From positions 1,612,001 to 1,676,000 of the forward strand of contig NC_062245.1 in the NCBI RefSeq assembly GCF_905475465.1: a stretch of DNA of 64,000 nt. The letters run 5' to 3'. Source of the DNA: Pieris napi. Taxonomy: Eukaryota; Arthropoda; Insecta; Lepidoptera; Pieridae. The notes beneath the pieces were generated by a model that saw nothing but the letters and a program-made list of their open reading frames with translations, was not told the origin of the DNA and searched no databases. The position numbers and the translations under genes are program-made. Below are positions 1 to 11,546 of the stretch, one piece after another; the first letter of the stretch is position 1; every line of letters starts with the position of its first letter.

Positions 1-158
1 ACAAGTTTTATAAAATGATAAGAGAATGAGAAATGTGTTTTTCTAGCTGTCCGTGCGTTGGCGTAATTGTTAGGGACTCTATTTTGCAATGCAAATTTTT
101 GAAAAAATAATGTGTAAGTGGGTAATTCATTCACGGACGATATAAATAATTATATGAA

Positions 159-586
159 ACTAGCTGGCCTGGCGAACATCGTACCGCCTAACAATCGATT
201 CTTTATTTTTTTTTTATACTTATTCTGCTATTCGGGACACCGGTCTAGCTAGTAAGATAAAAAAAAGAAAGTAGATACAACAAATACAATATGTCAAAAA
301 ATAAAAATTTACCTTCCCGGAACCCCTCCACTAACACTTGAACTTTATGTTATGGTATTAAAGTTCAAATTGCCTTTTAGTATTATTACGAATATTTTGT
401 AAGGGAATATAGAAAAGTGTTGTTTTTAGACTTTTTCACTCAATTTTTTTAATTTTTCTCTCCGTAAGAACCATCCTCGTACTTCAAGGAATGTTATAAA
501 AAAAGAATCAGACAAATTGGTCAAGCCGTTTTCATGTTATGTCGTGACAACGGAAAACGGGTTTCATTTTTATATATGTATATAGA
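159..586 (+). repeat. dispersed repeat family A, copy 1
   Basis: Begins ACTAGCTGGCCTG and ends in a TATATATGTATATAGAT-like tail. A second copy is at 26113-26539 in the same orientation, with the same internal segments (for example around the TTATGTCGTGACAACGG block). Noncoding; element class not determined. Confidence 0.7.
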
Positions 587-919
587 TATGGGTAATTAGA
601 AAGAAAATTGTCGAAATACAATTTTTCGAGATGACAAAAAAAACGAGTTGAGCATGACGTACAGACCCGAGCTGTAGCACAACTTCGCCTTTGTACGTAC
701 GAATGTTGAGGTATTTGCTACCGGAATAAAAGGACTATTATACAAACCCGGTCAGTTATTAGATAGCCTAAGATTAAGTAACATAAAAAATAAGTTCAAG
801 AATTATATTTATATGCATTTGTCGACAAGACTGCTATTGTTACATTTATACAAACCACAGTGGTTTAAAATTTAATACCATGATTCAGATTGTAACTATT
901 CTAATTTTGCTAAAAGAAA

Positions 920-1207
920 GGTACTTTCGTATTAACGCCACCGCGGCAAAATTTCTGGTAACGATTTAGAAATCCTGTTTTTTAGCATGAAAAATCGATT
1001 AATAAAAAGTAATCGATTTTTGAATCTTAAAGTTTTAGAATAAAAACCCCTAACCACTTTCACGCACCGGAAACAGTTATTTAAATAAAATATTAATATA
1101 CTAACCTAACCTAACCAATACAAATTAATATGAAATATTAATAATTAGAAATACGGATTTCTAAATAGTTACCAGAATTATTGCCGCGGTGGCGTTACGT
1201 AAGTACC
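920..1207. mobile_element. MITE with ~55-bp terminal inverted repeats and 8-bp target duplication
   Basis: The ends are inverted copies of GGTACTTNCGTNNNAACGCCACCGCGGC continuing to about 55 bases. Both sides are flanked by AAAAGAAA (912-919 and 1208-1215), an 8-bp duplication as made by hAT- or P-type transposases. The flank is purine-rich, so part of the match could be chance. The interior includes a short CCTAACCTAACC run and no ORF. Confidence 0.65.
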
Positions 1208-1500
1208 AAAAGAAAAAAAAAAAAAAAAATTAACAATATTTTTATTATAGATATAAAGATAATAGGCTTGTAATAGAAGCATTTATTTTTTCTCTATACA
1301 TAAAGTCATTGACATGTAAATCTTAGGAAATTAACGAAAAGCTCAATTATTACATACAAAAGCTTTCTTCCTATCAAGAATATTATTGCACTTCAAACGA
1401 ACATCAACCATAGTACGCCAACATAAAGACTATTTTTAAATTGTTCAATATACTCATGTTTCCTTTTAAAATAAAAATCGTAATGACAGTAATAAATCAT

Positions 1501-1560
1501 ACGGATCGTTAGCTCCCCATCGCGGGTTCGATTCCCGGTAGAATGGCATCATCTGTCAGT
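1501..1560 (+). mobile_element. possible SINE fragment with tRNA B-box
   Basis: Contains GGGTTCGATTCCCGG, a pol III B-box, but no complete tRNA can be folded and no A-box-bearing partner is clear. Confidence 0.3.
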
Positions 1561-1835
1561 AGGCCGAAGTGACATGACTCGCTAATGGAGTTGCCAGCTC
1601 CGATTGTTGACAATAATTATGGAAAATCGGAAAGTATTTAAGGAAAATTTCCTATTGACATTTGACAGTGATGCTTACAGGTCGACAGTTTGAATTAATC
1701 GTTTCACCAAAATACTTGTTGGAGGAAAAAGTTGACGGTTTGAATGATAATTATCATGCGCTTCTCATTTAGTATGTTGCTGCGTTTTAACAATCATATA
1801 ACTTTTATAATTTTGCAATGGATATTAATATATAC

Positions 1836-2222
1836 GTTTCTCCTTAATGTGATTTTACTAAGCATATATTTTTAGTATATACCAACATGGAATATTTTAC
1901 TGTGCTACCGCAGAGACTGTTCGGTTTTCCGGAATGAAAACTTTTTAGGTTTTTCTGTGATTTTTCTCTATTTAAACCTCAGAGTTTAAGTTCTCAAAAA
2001 AAAATAAGGGTTGATCGTAGAGGGTAGATGAAAATTAAGGGTTGTATGTATTTTGTATGCTGTATCATGTAAAAAAAATGTTGGGGTGGACTGCCCTTAT
2101 GGGTTTGAAAGATAGTAGCCGATTCACAGATTTACTGAATTTTCATAAAAAAAACATAATAATCGGTCGAGTCGTTTCGGAGGAGTATGGGAACAAACAT
2201 TGTGACAGGAGAATTATATATA
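1836..2222 (+). repeat. dispersed repeat family B, copy 1
   Basis: Shares a long match with 49864-50350, including the block around ACCAACATGGAA and the CAGAGACTGTTCGG segment. Apparent ORFs here follow the repeat and are not supported as genes. Confidence 0.65.
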
Positions 2223-2554
2223 TTACATTATATTTCTACTATCGCAAACATACGTATGTTAAGGCAACCGAAGTTAGGTTTATATCATACGAATTTCTCT
2301 TTGGAGCTAATCCTTCCCACCGGGGTATCAGTGACCAGGCATGTTGGTGACGACAGCTATAAGAAAGGAGGGGCTCTAGTGAAGTTCAAGTACTGCAATT
2401 GTCTAAACTTCTTTAGAGAATTTTAAATTTTAAGATTAGCGACGCTATACGATAATATAATATGCTTGCGCAATAAGATATATGCTTTAGATTAAACGAA
2501 GTTTTAACTCACAGTAAAATATTTATTAGGCATATAGGCCGGCCTCAAACTTCA

Positions 2555-2665
2555 GCGTTTACAGTTTTTTTTATGTAATAGGAGGCAAACACTCACATTG
2601 CCAGAAGGCACGCACTTGCGAGCGTTGCGGGCCTTTCAAGAATTGGTACGCTCTTTACTTGACGG
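2555..2665 (-). mobile_element. fragment of dispersed LINE 3' region
   Basis: Contains the recurring 'ATTGCCAGAAGGC ... GCGTTGCGGGCCTTTCAAGAATTGG' text also seen at 12010-12100, 42330-42440 and 44368-44530 and, inverted, after the LINE tail at 29660-29757. Confidence 0.5.
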
Positions 2666-2687
2666 TAAAGAGTAAAAATGGACGTAA

Positions 2688-3424
2688 AGGCGGAAACATA
2701 CTACCAAAACGCGACGCTACACCACGCCATCCGACGCATGTCAGTACTTATCAATCCCATATATTTAATATGGTCAGATGCACATAGACAACACGCCATG
2801 TGATCACACGCGGTAACATCCAATCGATTTGGATCGGCGTGTTGTGGATGTTGTGAAGATGACGTCATACGTCAATGCTTTCGAGTTTTTGACACGAATG
2901 TCAATTTATATACTTAGATAATTTTTGATTTATTTGGCGAAATGAACGATGAAAAATTAATTGAGTTGGTGAACCAATATTCTGTTTTATATGACATGAG
3001 ATTACCTCAAGACAAGGACAAAAACAGGGAGTTAGGATGTTTTTAGTTTAATAAATAACCTGCTAATCAATTCAGTTTTTTCAGTTCAGTTCAGGCCAGA
3101 AAGATTTGCGAATTTGAAAAAAATATAATAAAAGTACTAAATACAATACACATAAAAAAAAATATTTTAATTAAAATAGACATCTGGGAAACTTATTTCT
3201 TAAAAATAACATCATCCAGGTGTGCACCATTGCGCTGCAAACATTCCTCGAATCTGAACCTCAAATTCGTAAAAACTTGCTGGCACATTGCGCGGGGAAT
3301 AAATCAGCTAAATGACTTCTGGATTTGCAAGCGTGTCGTGGTATCGCGTGTTGGTAATGTGCACGATGGACATCGGGTGTCGACACGACACGTCGCGTCG
3401 CGTTTTAGTAGTATGTTTCCGCCT
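2688..3424. mobile_element. PIF/Harbinger-like DNA transposon remnant
   Basis: About 27-bp terminal inverted repeats (AGGCGGAAACATACTAC...) are flanked on both sides by TAA (2685-2687, 3425-3427), the 3-bp duplication typical of PIF/Harbinger. The interior has a 34-aa MADF-like frame on the plus strand and a 36-codon transposon-like frame on the minus strand (3193-3300). The plus-strand ORF near 3230-3427 is an overlap of this element. Confidence 0.65.
2942..3046 (+). pseudogene. truncated MADF-domain protein of the Harbinger-like element
   Basis: A 34-aa frame starting MNDEKLIELVNQYSVLYD resembles the N-terminus of MADF (Myb/SANT-like) DNA-binding domains, which are the accessory proteins of PIF/Harbinger transposons. 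It stops before the domain is complete, so it is a remnant. Confidence 0.5.
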
Positions 3425-3427
3425 TAA

Positions 3428-5550
3428 GTCGCTTTACCACTGCATACAATCAATTGATTCAAATTAAGAACGCCCTACCCAGTCATGACGCAAACAAAAA
3501 ACTACGTTAATGAATAATTAATGAGAATTCATTTATAACGGTAAACAAAAACTTGTTAAATGTTAATGAAAATTGATTAAACTATGCAAAAACTATGTAA
3601 CACCCACGGGGATGTCACATTTAGCTATCAGTTAAGCGAAATTACATTACTGTGACTAAGCAAACGAAGTTATAAGGGTATCATCGATGTTCGACTTATA
3701 TTAATTTTTGTATATTTTTTTAAATCCATTTTATGTGTACTTTCTTATTCGCTATAGACAATAGCAGCTATTAATAAAACTCGGACCGCCTAAGCAGATG
3801 CAATTACAATCATAACCTTCACTGACATCTACAATCCTGCAAGCCTTTTGTTCAGATTTAAGCATCAATTCTTATTCATAATAAATGATGTCTTGACTTC
3901 TAAACTTTAACTTCTTCCACCGAGCATTCTCTACAGAAGTAAATTTTGACACGAAACATCCATTTTACTATAAGCATTAATTAAGCAAGGGAAGTGGTTT
4001 ACTTTGTAGTGATACCTTCTATCCCATCCTGAATTCAGGCATCCTCAATTCCTGGCGCAATTGCGCCATTAACGTTATTCTAAATGCTTAGGATATACAC
4101 AACTTCTCAACCTTATACACAGGTCCTTCGGGCCGGAGAGTCAGTGGAGAGATTGGTCCACGATCCACTTCTACGTTGGAGGAAGAGTACACCTTCCTAC
4201 CTTCACAACTCTTTCAATACTTAACGATATCTCGTCAAATTCAATGGGGGCAATAATTTTAACTTTGTGGCAACTATTTTACGTAAACGTTTATCGCACT
4301 GCGAATCAATTATTATATTTGAAAATATTAGTTGATTACGGAACAGACCAACGCGAATACCCAACGTCACTGTTAGTAGCGAGGCGTGTCTGACATATTA
4401 CGTTAATTCGTCACATCTCATAACGCACGTACGGCCTTTGTTGACATTAACGCCATAATGGGAACAATAGTTTCAGTCAAAGAATGGGGGATGTCTTTAC
4501 TAATATTGTAAAGAGATTTGTATGTTTGTAAGGAACCTCAAAAACTACTGAACAGATTTCAAAAGCCTTTTAATGCTATCTTATACTAGAGAAATGTGTA
4601 GACAATAGCTATATTTATTTCGGTAATGATAAAAATAATCTATGGTCCCCTTATTTAATACATAGCAGTCAAATAGTCAAAGTTTTCCACTTTATAATAT
4701 TAGTATAAAAAAGGAAGTTTATCCTATGCTGGTCGTCTACTTACTCCGTATTTTGATTTATATGTCATCGTATCTCTTAATAATATTGGCGCAATGTAAA
4801 TTAAATAAAAACATTAAAATTTTTACGTAAAAATTGTATTTACTTATTACTTTAATACGTATAGGTATAACATATACAGCCTTATTATATTTGTAATTCA
4901 AAGTAGAGTCAAATGTCGGCAGGTTTCAAGGTGATATTTGTATAAAAGTGTAATTTATATTTTAGTATGAAATAAATAATTTATAATATTTAGAGTGTAT
5001 GCATACAATTTTAATGAATCTCAAATTATCTTTTTATTTTTGTCAATATAGAAATTTTACTAATATTAAAAAGGCACACTGCAACTTTTATAAACTTATA
5101 TAGCAAACGTCAGAAGAGGTTCTTCTTTTGTTTATTGAACATATATGCTTGTACTCTCAAACACCTGTTCATAAACCAATATTTCTTTAACCACCACTTT
5201 GAACCGCTAGAAGACACTCAAAACTTGTATCGTTTAATATCGAGGCACGTTGAACACTTCAAAAACTTAAAGTACTCTAGTTCAAAACTGCATCAAAAAT
5301 TTCTGATTGAATTTCGCCGACATTAAAACTCCGCGAGGAATTAATGCTCTGAAGTTGGGAATAGAAAGTTGATTATGAAAGCGTAATGTTGATGGCAACT
5401 TTTTATAAGTACTCTAGGCGTACGAGGGGTAATTAACATATATTAGTCAACAGTGGTACAAATTAAATGAAGTGAAGTTAGTCATATAAAAAAAGAGTAG
5501 CGCTACAACCTTTCAAGGCTTTACATTTCTGTATCTGTCATTTTATTTTG
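3428..5550. other. intergenic, no gene seen
   Basis: AT-rich sequence without convincing coding frames. A piece at about 4497-4640 (short exact-register text around 'AAACTACTGAACAGATTTC') resembles common insect dispersed repeats. The small ORF at 5135-5326 has no recognisable domain. Confidence 0.5.
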
Positions 5551-5975
5551 TGAACAAGAGAACTGTGGAATTGACTGCCTTTCCTGGTGGTTACAACCTC
5601 CAATTATCCTTATATGGAAATTGTATTCGTTTTCTCAACAAACTCCCAAGCGAACTTAGAGAATTATCACTAAATAAATTCAAAGCCCTTGTTGAACGTA
5701 AATTAATCAATAAACCTTTTTTTTAATTTGACGAATACTTAAATGATCCTAATCCTTGGGATTGATTTGCTCCAGTTCAAACAATTTGTATGACTCAAAA
5801 CATAGCCATTAAAAAGAGAGGCGTAAAGTTTCTTGCCAGTTCTTCTTGCCCGCTCAACGCCCTTCACTTGCGAACTGGTAGTAAATGTAAATTTACAATT
5901 AATTTAACTTCTTTTTTGACGTTCATAAGTGTACTTGTTTACCTATATGAATAAAGATATTTTGAGTTTGAGTTT
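5551..5975 (+). mobile_element. non-LTR retrotransposon 3' end (broken ORF plus 3' UTR)
   Basis: The plus strand encodes a reverse-transcriptase-protein C-terminus (segments LNKLPSELRELSLNKFKALV and, after a stop, DEYLNDPNPW). It is followed by a 3' UTR with TTGCCAGTTCTTCTTGCCCG and GACGTTCATAAGTGTAC and a TTTGAGTTTGAGTTT tail. Inverted copies of the UTR occur at 15003-15180, 15355-15470, 27340-27425 and 50897-51008. Confidence 0.6.
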
Positions 5976-6904
5976 AAAGAAGCGGCAACGCACCCACTAA
6001 AATGGATGGCCATGGAGGTTTGCCCCCTCTGCTATAAAAAAAACTGTTTAGCGATCTTTTGTCCCCTAAGTCGTATCAGTTTGGAAACATCTCTACTGGC
6101 ACCTGTTTCTACAAAGAGTTGGCGCGTAAAGAAAGTAAAAGCGCTGTGTTGTAATATGTATCGTAAGTTACATTTATCCACTTTTATCGATTAATCTTTT
6201 CAACGTATATTTAGGCCAGTTAATGAACTTTAATAATTTAATTATCCAATTCAAGTAAATAGGATAGCCGATAGACAATTCCATCATCGGACGTCGAGGC
6301 ACACGCAAAATTTCATCTCTCGTCAAATTTTTATCTAATGGCAGCCATTTGATATTCTATAATTCCAGAAAAAAATATTTTTGACGTAACACCAGTATTA
6401 ACAGTCCCAACTGCATCGCCAATGGCTAATTATGTATAATGCGACTTTAACAAAATCTATCAGTTAAAAATTTAATTTAAAAAACCAGAAAGAAAATCAG
6501 GCTGTCCAATTCTTTAGAAGTCTTACCAGGACAGCCCGAACACAAAGTAATTTCAAAACTCAAAACCAACTGTAGCCTGCCCATGACTGTACTACACAGC
6601 CATATTATTTATCGTCTATAATACCAAATGCGTTATATAAAGATCAATCGATCATAATAAAGCATAAAATTCTTGAGTACATTTGGGTAAAATATGATAC
6701 ATGAACCATTTACGTGGGAGGCCGTAACTCCGGCCCTTTTCTATTCCATTGAATATAATGAAAATTGTGTAATAACTTGAAATAGTTGTACCCTCATTAC
6801 GTTTTCAAAGAATGGATGACATTTATCATAACGATGTATTGTACAAAGTTAACGTTTGCTTTTGTTAAAGTTTATGAGGGAATTATTAGCATATTAACTT
6901 TTTT
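5976..6904. other. intergenic, nothing recognised
   Basis: No coding frame, RNA gene or repeat with a partner in this window was recognised. Confidence 0.5.
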
Positions 6905-7080
6905 TTTGTGTAAACGGGCCATGTCATTTGCGCTGCCGGTCTTATAAGAATTGGGACGCTTATTTTCATGGTTCGGAAATACATTGGTGGGCTGGTTCCA
7001 CATAGTGGTGGTGCGCGGAATATTCTAAGGCAGTTTTTCCCGCCTTTAGAAGGCGGAGGTGAGTTCCTGATTACGCCTTT
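6905..7080 (-). mobile_element. LINE 3' fragment
   Basis: Carries, inverted, the CCGCGCACCACCACTATGTGG segment and adjoining text of the LINE tails at 27717-28140 and 46890-47125. Confidence 0.5.
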
Positions 7081-7194
7081 TAAAAATAAATGTTATAACA
7101 CCTTTAAAAGTACATTATATACGATTAGAATACTACATCCCTGAGTTGGCTTTATTAATTTTAAAAATACTATAAATAAATATTCAGTGGAAGG

Positions 7195-7345
7195 GACACG
7201 CCCTTTTTTTTTGTTATCCGAGGTGGAAATGCATTTGCGCATCCCCTGAGACTAGAGAGACTGGAGAGACTGGGTGAGCAATACCCACTAAAACCACCTC
7301 GAGTAGTTCCGACAAAGCCGCGTTACAGAGGCGCCGGGGTCGTGC
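7195..7345 (+). repeat. dispersed repeat, copy 1 (partner 38150-38320)
   Basis: Both copies share 'TCCGAGGTGG', 'GAGACTGGGTNAGCAATACCC' and 'TAGTTCCNACNAAGCCG' in order. Class unknown. Confidence 0.5.
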
Positions 7346-9779
7346 AGTATACACTACATAGGAGGTAGGAGATGGGTATATCTTCTCCTATTTACTCCCC
7401 GTCTTCTACCCCTAGGATTCGTCTTAAAGTGCTCCCTCTCTCGTTCTGCTGTCTCCTTCTGTAGCATGACATGCTCACAGAAGGATACCACTGCAAGGGC
7501 CCTACACGCCCTAGATGATATTAAAATATATCCTATAAGATTTTTATTTCAATAACTTAAAAAATCCAATAATATTTGGCACACATTGAACTTATTTATC
7601 ATTTTATAACTTGCTATCTTTATATACATCATGTAATTTACTTTACAAGATTAAACAGTAGCATATAATACGGATCTTGAGATTAATTCCCGGAAAAACA
7701 AATTTTTTTCCTACTCTATCAATAAAACATAAATATGAATGTCTTATTGTTGAGCTATATGGTACGCATTTATACATTTGAATAAATATTGTGTTAAGAA
7801 AAACGAAGGCTTGCGAGTGCATTACCAGCCTTTTCAACATTGGTGTGCTTTTTCTTATATATTATATATATATATTAGCGAAATGCTACGACATATACTA
7901 GTACAAAGAATATGTTATAGGGAAGTTTCTAAGTAAACCTTATATATAAATTGAAAGTTGTTCCGTTAATTATTTCAGTGAAGATAAAAGTAATATGCAA
8001 ATGGGTACATAGAGTAAATTCGAGCGATGTTCAAAGGAGCAAGTTCTCGCATTATTCACAAAAACTTAGTTCCGAAGACAGCAGTTTCTTCCGCTGTTTT
8101 CATCGCTGCCAACTTTTAATGAGCTGGACTTTGTTACTGTGTCAGCGGTCTAGAATTTTAGAATAGAAAGTTAAATTTAAACTCGCTGCAATCTTTTTTT
8201 ACTTAACAAAAAATCACAGCCCGCTTAGCAAGTAAATTTTTATCAATTGATTTTAGCAACTATTTTCGAGATGTTTCTATGAGGTGTAAAATTAACTATG
8301 GTTAATGGTTATATCAACAATAAGCACACGAAATCACATATAATAACATTTTCTACTTAAGTACTTAATTTAAGTACAGTAACTTTATTTAAGTTTCAAT
8401 GCAATGTTCTAAAATACATGAAAATTACGTTGGTGGTTTACAAAAAAACAAAATGTTAAAAAAAGAAGAGAATAAACAAAAAAACATAACTTGTAACTTA
8501 ATAATTACTTATTTAAGGATGATTTTATTAATATTCACAAACTATTATTTTATAAATCCCATTCCTTCAGAAAAATACTTCGTTTCAACTCGGGTGCATG
8601 ATGCACCACAATGTATTTAAAAAAATTATACGCCATGGCTATCAAACTATTTATTCACCTTCCTAGAAGTTAGAGATCACTGCCGTGTAATGCTTTCAAG
8701 GGGAAGGTGATTAATTTTTTAAAGGCAAGGTACCTTTAAAGGCAAAGTATTTAGACACTAAATAATTTAACTGTTCATATTATTATGACATTATGATAAT
8801 TAATATGACATTTGCATGCTTATTTTTATATGGCTGATTGTGCGGTTTTTTTATAATTAAACAATCTGAACCACATTCTTTGCAAAGTTTTATTTTAATA
8901 GGTTTCGGTATTTTAACGTACTCACTATGTCGAAAAAAAATAGACCGCACACTTTCGACAGTGTGAGTTTAGTGACGATTTTGATAGACCACACCACACT
9001 TTGACAGATGACAAATATGACATCTTAAATATTTGATGAAATTAATCTTTGGAGCTCTTAAAAAAATCACTTTAACACAACACAGCCGAATTAGATATTA
9101 CTTAGTTAAATATATTGAATAATTTTCATTGTTTTTTCTTTTTGTAAACGTTTGAAACATATTGTGAATATTATGTATTAATATTATTCATCTTTCGCTA
9201 TATTTTGAGTATATTTTTTTTTAATTATATATATTATGTAATTAATGTTAGCTGTAGGATTACGAAATAAATAAATAACGGTAAAATAAGAAATACTGTT
9301 GCTTGATAAATCATAGACTGGTTAGTTTTTTCCGTATCAACAAAATATACTTAATGCCTTATTCGGGGAACTGCGATGAAAACTTTTCCTATCAGATGAG
9401 GCAGAGATTTTTTATTTAAGTTCGTAATCTTCTGTCCCATTGTTAAGTGACAGCCACCTAATGGGATCTCGAAGTTGGGCTGTTTAACAGGCAATTTGAA
9501 CAAATTAAAACTTCTTTAACGTTAACAGTTTATCCTTTTTCGAAGATCCTTTATTATCTTTTGCTTTATCATAAAAATATACTTACTATTGAAAATCCTT
9601 GAGTTTTTAACAGGCAAGTAGTCTGTGTCTCACCTACGCCGATTTTTGGGTTGAAATTCAATTTCTTCGGTCTATTTTCTTTTATTGTACGAGCAACATA
9701 CAAGGAAACATATTGGTGTCGCGGATAGCCGCTGATGCATTATACAATAAAAAAGGTTCCGATGACAAAATAAACTTAA
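7346..9779. other. intergenic, no gene seen
   Basis: AT-rich. The ORFs at 7643-7840 (minus), 7951-8166 and 8399-8620 have no recognisable domain and low-complexity composition. Confidence 0.5.
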
Positions 9780-10075
9780 CGGTGCGTACAGACTATATAA
9801 CATAACATGTTATACAACATTGCTATACAACATGTTTCAGATAATGTGGACACTGAATGTTATAAAACATGTTATAATAACATGTTAACCCAGCATCTAC
9901 GTTTTTTTGTTTTTCTTTTGTTATTTAAAATGGTTATATAACATTGTTATATTGCATTGTTATTCTAATGTATACAGTATTGTTTTATGTTATAATGTTG
10001 AATAACAAGGTTACATAATGTGGACGTGTTATAAAACACAAGTTATATAATATGTTACATAGTCTGTACGCACCC
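9780..10075. mobile_element. MITE rich in ATGTTATA motifs
   Basis: Ends are inverted copies of GGTGCGTACAGACTATNTAAC. The interior is made almost wholly of variants of AACATGTTATA in both orientations, so it can form many alternative hairpins. No ORF. Confidence 0.65.
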
Positions 10076-10965
10076 TAAGGCATGAATTATTACGAATTCG
10101 ATGGTTTTAATAATAACGGTTTTACGATAATTTCGGTTGAATCTTCATACATTTTATGTTGTAGTAAAATAAAATAATTTTTTGATCATTACTTTTAGAA
10201 ACGAGGTAATTTTATATTTGTCATTTTTATATGATTCTACTCAGATGTAGTACATCAGTGTATAATAGGGTTCTTTTGCATGAAGGAAAATTTTATAAAA
10301 CTGGCATGTCGAGAACGTGTGTCTCGTGTCTCTAATACACGAGACACAGAAGGATAATTATTAAAAAAAATATATTTGAATAAAATATTCACTTGTATAT
10401 AAGCAAAAACTTCTCATTTCCTTCGGGTGACTCACAGAGAAATATTTATAAATATAACTACGACGTACTGTAGTATGGTACACCACTACGAATCACATAG
10501 AGCGAAACAGATTTCGATGTAGCTCATACATTCTCTTGACAACGGTCCTAATTTATGTGCCCCATATAAATTCATCTCTATGCAAGGGATTTGGTGACCG
10601 CAATCTTACGATTCGCTAATAATGATTCTTATGCTATATGCCATACTATATTTAATGGTATTACGAATTATTGCGTTTAAAGTAATTTTCTATTGTTAAA
10701 CATTACATTTTTAAAACTCTCGTGTAATATAACCAAACTTCTCTGAAACGGCTTGAGCGGGTTTTTTTTTTGTGTATATTGGGTAGGTCTGAGAACTATT
10801 ATTTATACACCTAAGTCATTAGGCCCCAAAGTTTTAATTTTTATTGTTTATATTAAACATATTATATGTATAATTTCCATCACCAAACCCATTTTTTATA
10901 GTTTTTATTACCAAAACAAATAGGGGTTTGGGTAAGCCAGTATAATAGTAAGATCACACTTTTTT
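10076..10965. other. intergenic, nothing recognised
   Basis: No gene-like frame. Contains a small GTCTCGTGTCTC/GAGACAC hairpin near 10320. Confidence 0.45.
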
Positions 10966-11198
10966 GAAGCTATACTTCTTTAGGCGCATTATGAAAAATT
11001 GATGAGAGTGAAATTTTACGATGCGCGCGCATCGTGACACAAAATTAACAGAATGAAGTTGCCCACGGAAGATGCTGCGAACTGAACGCTACTGAACTTT
11101 ATTGACTCCTTTTCCAGTCTTTGATTATTTAATTGTAATTAATTATTTGCATGCAATCAAAAACTATTTTTAATAATGCCAAAGAAGTATAACTTCTT
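10966..11198. mobile_element. MITE with GAAGTATACTTC-type ends
   Basis: Left end GAAGCTATACTTCTTT and right end AAAGAAGTATAACTTC are inverted relatives and each end is itself nearly palindromic. Related ends occur at 35140-35245 and 62958-63374. It ends about 350 bases before gene 1. Confidence 0.5.
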
Positions 11199-11496
11199 AC
11201 GCGCGTACACGCACCCTTTTTTTTTAAATATTATTATTCAACAGTTCAAGATGAACGTAATCAAGTCATGTATTTATTATTATTATTTCTTGTTTATTAC
11301 TAGTTCTTCTTGTTCGTTTTACGGGTTTGTTGGTAATTTAGATTAATTTAAAAAAAACCGCTTAATGACGACGTCAATGTTTTATTTTCTTTATTTCTTA
11401 TGATTTCTGGAATTAACAGCAAAAGAAAATTAATTTTATACACTTAATTTACTCGTGGTATCTTTTGCAATCAAACTTTTTATCCCTTCTTCTTTT

Positions 11497-11503
11497 TATA
11501 TAG
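11497..11503 (+). promoter_or_regulatory. candidate TATA box of gene 1
   Basis: TATATAG lies 44 bases before the gene 1 ATG, which would put transcription start near 11527 and leave a leader of about 20 bases. Sequence match only. Confidence 0.35.
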
Positions 11504-11546
11504 CGTCAATATCAATTTGTTGTCAAAATTAAGCATTTTATTAAAA

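Noticed and set aside
1103..1118. Telomeric (TTAGG)n tract
   Set aside because: Only about three units, inside a MITE; too short to mean a telomere.
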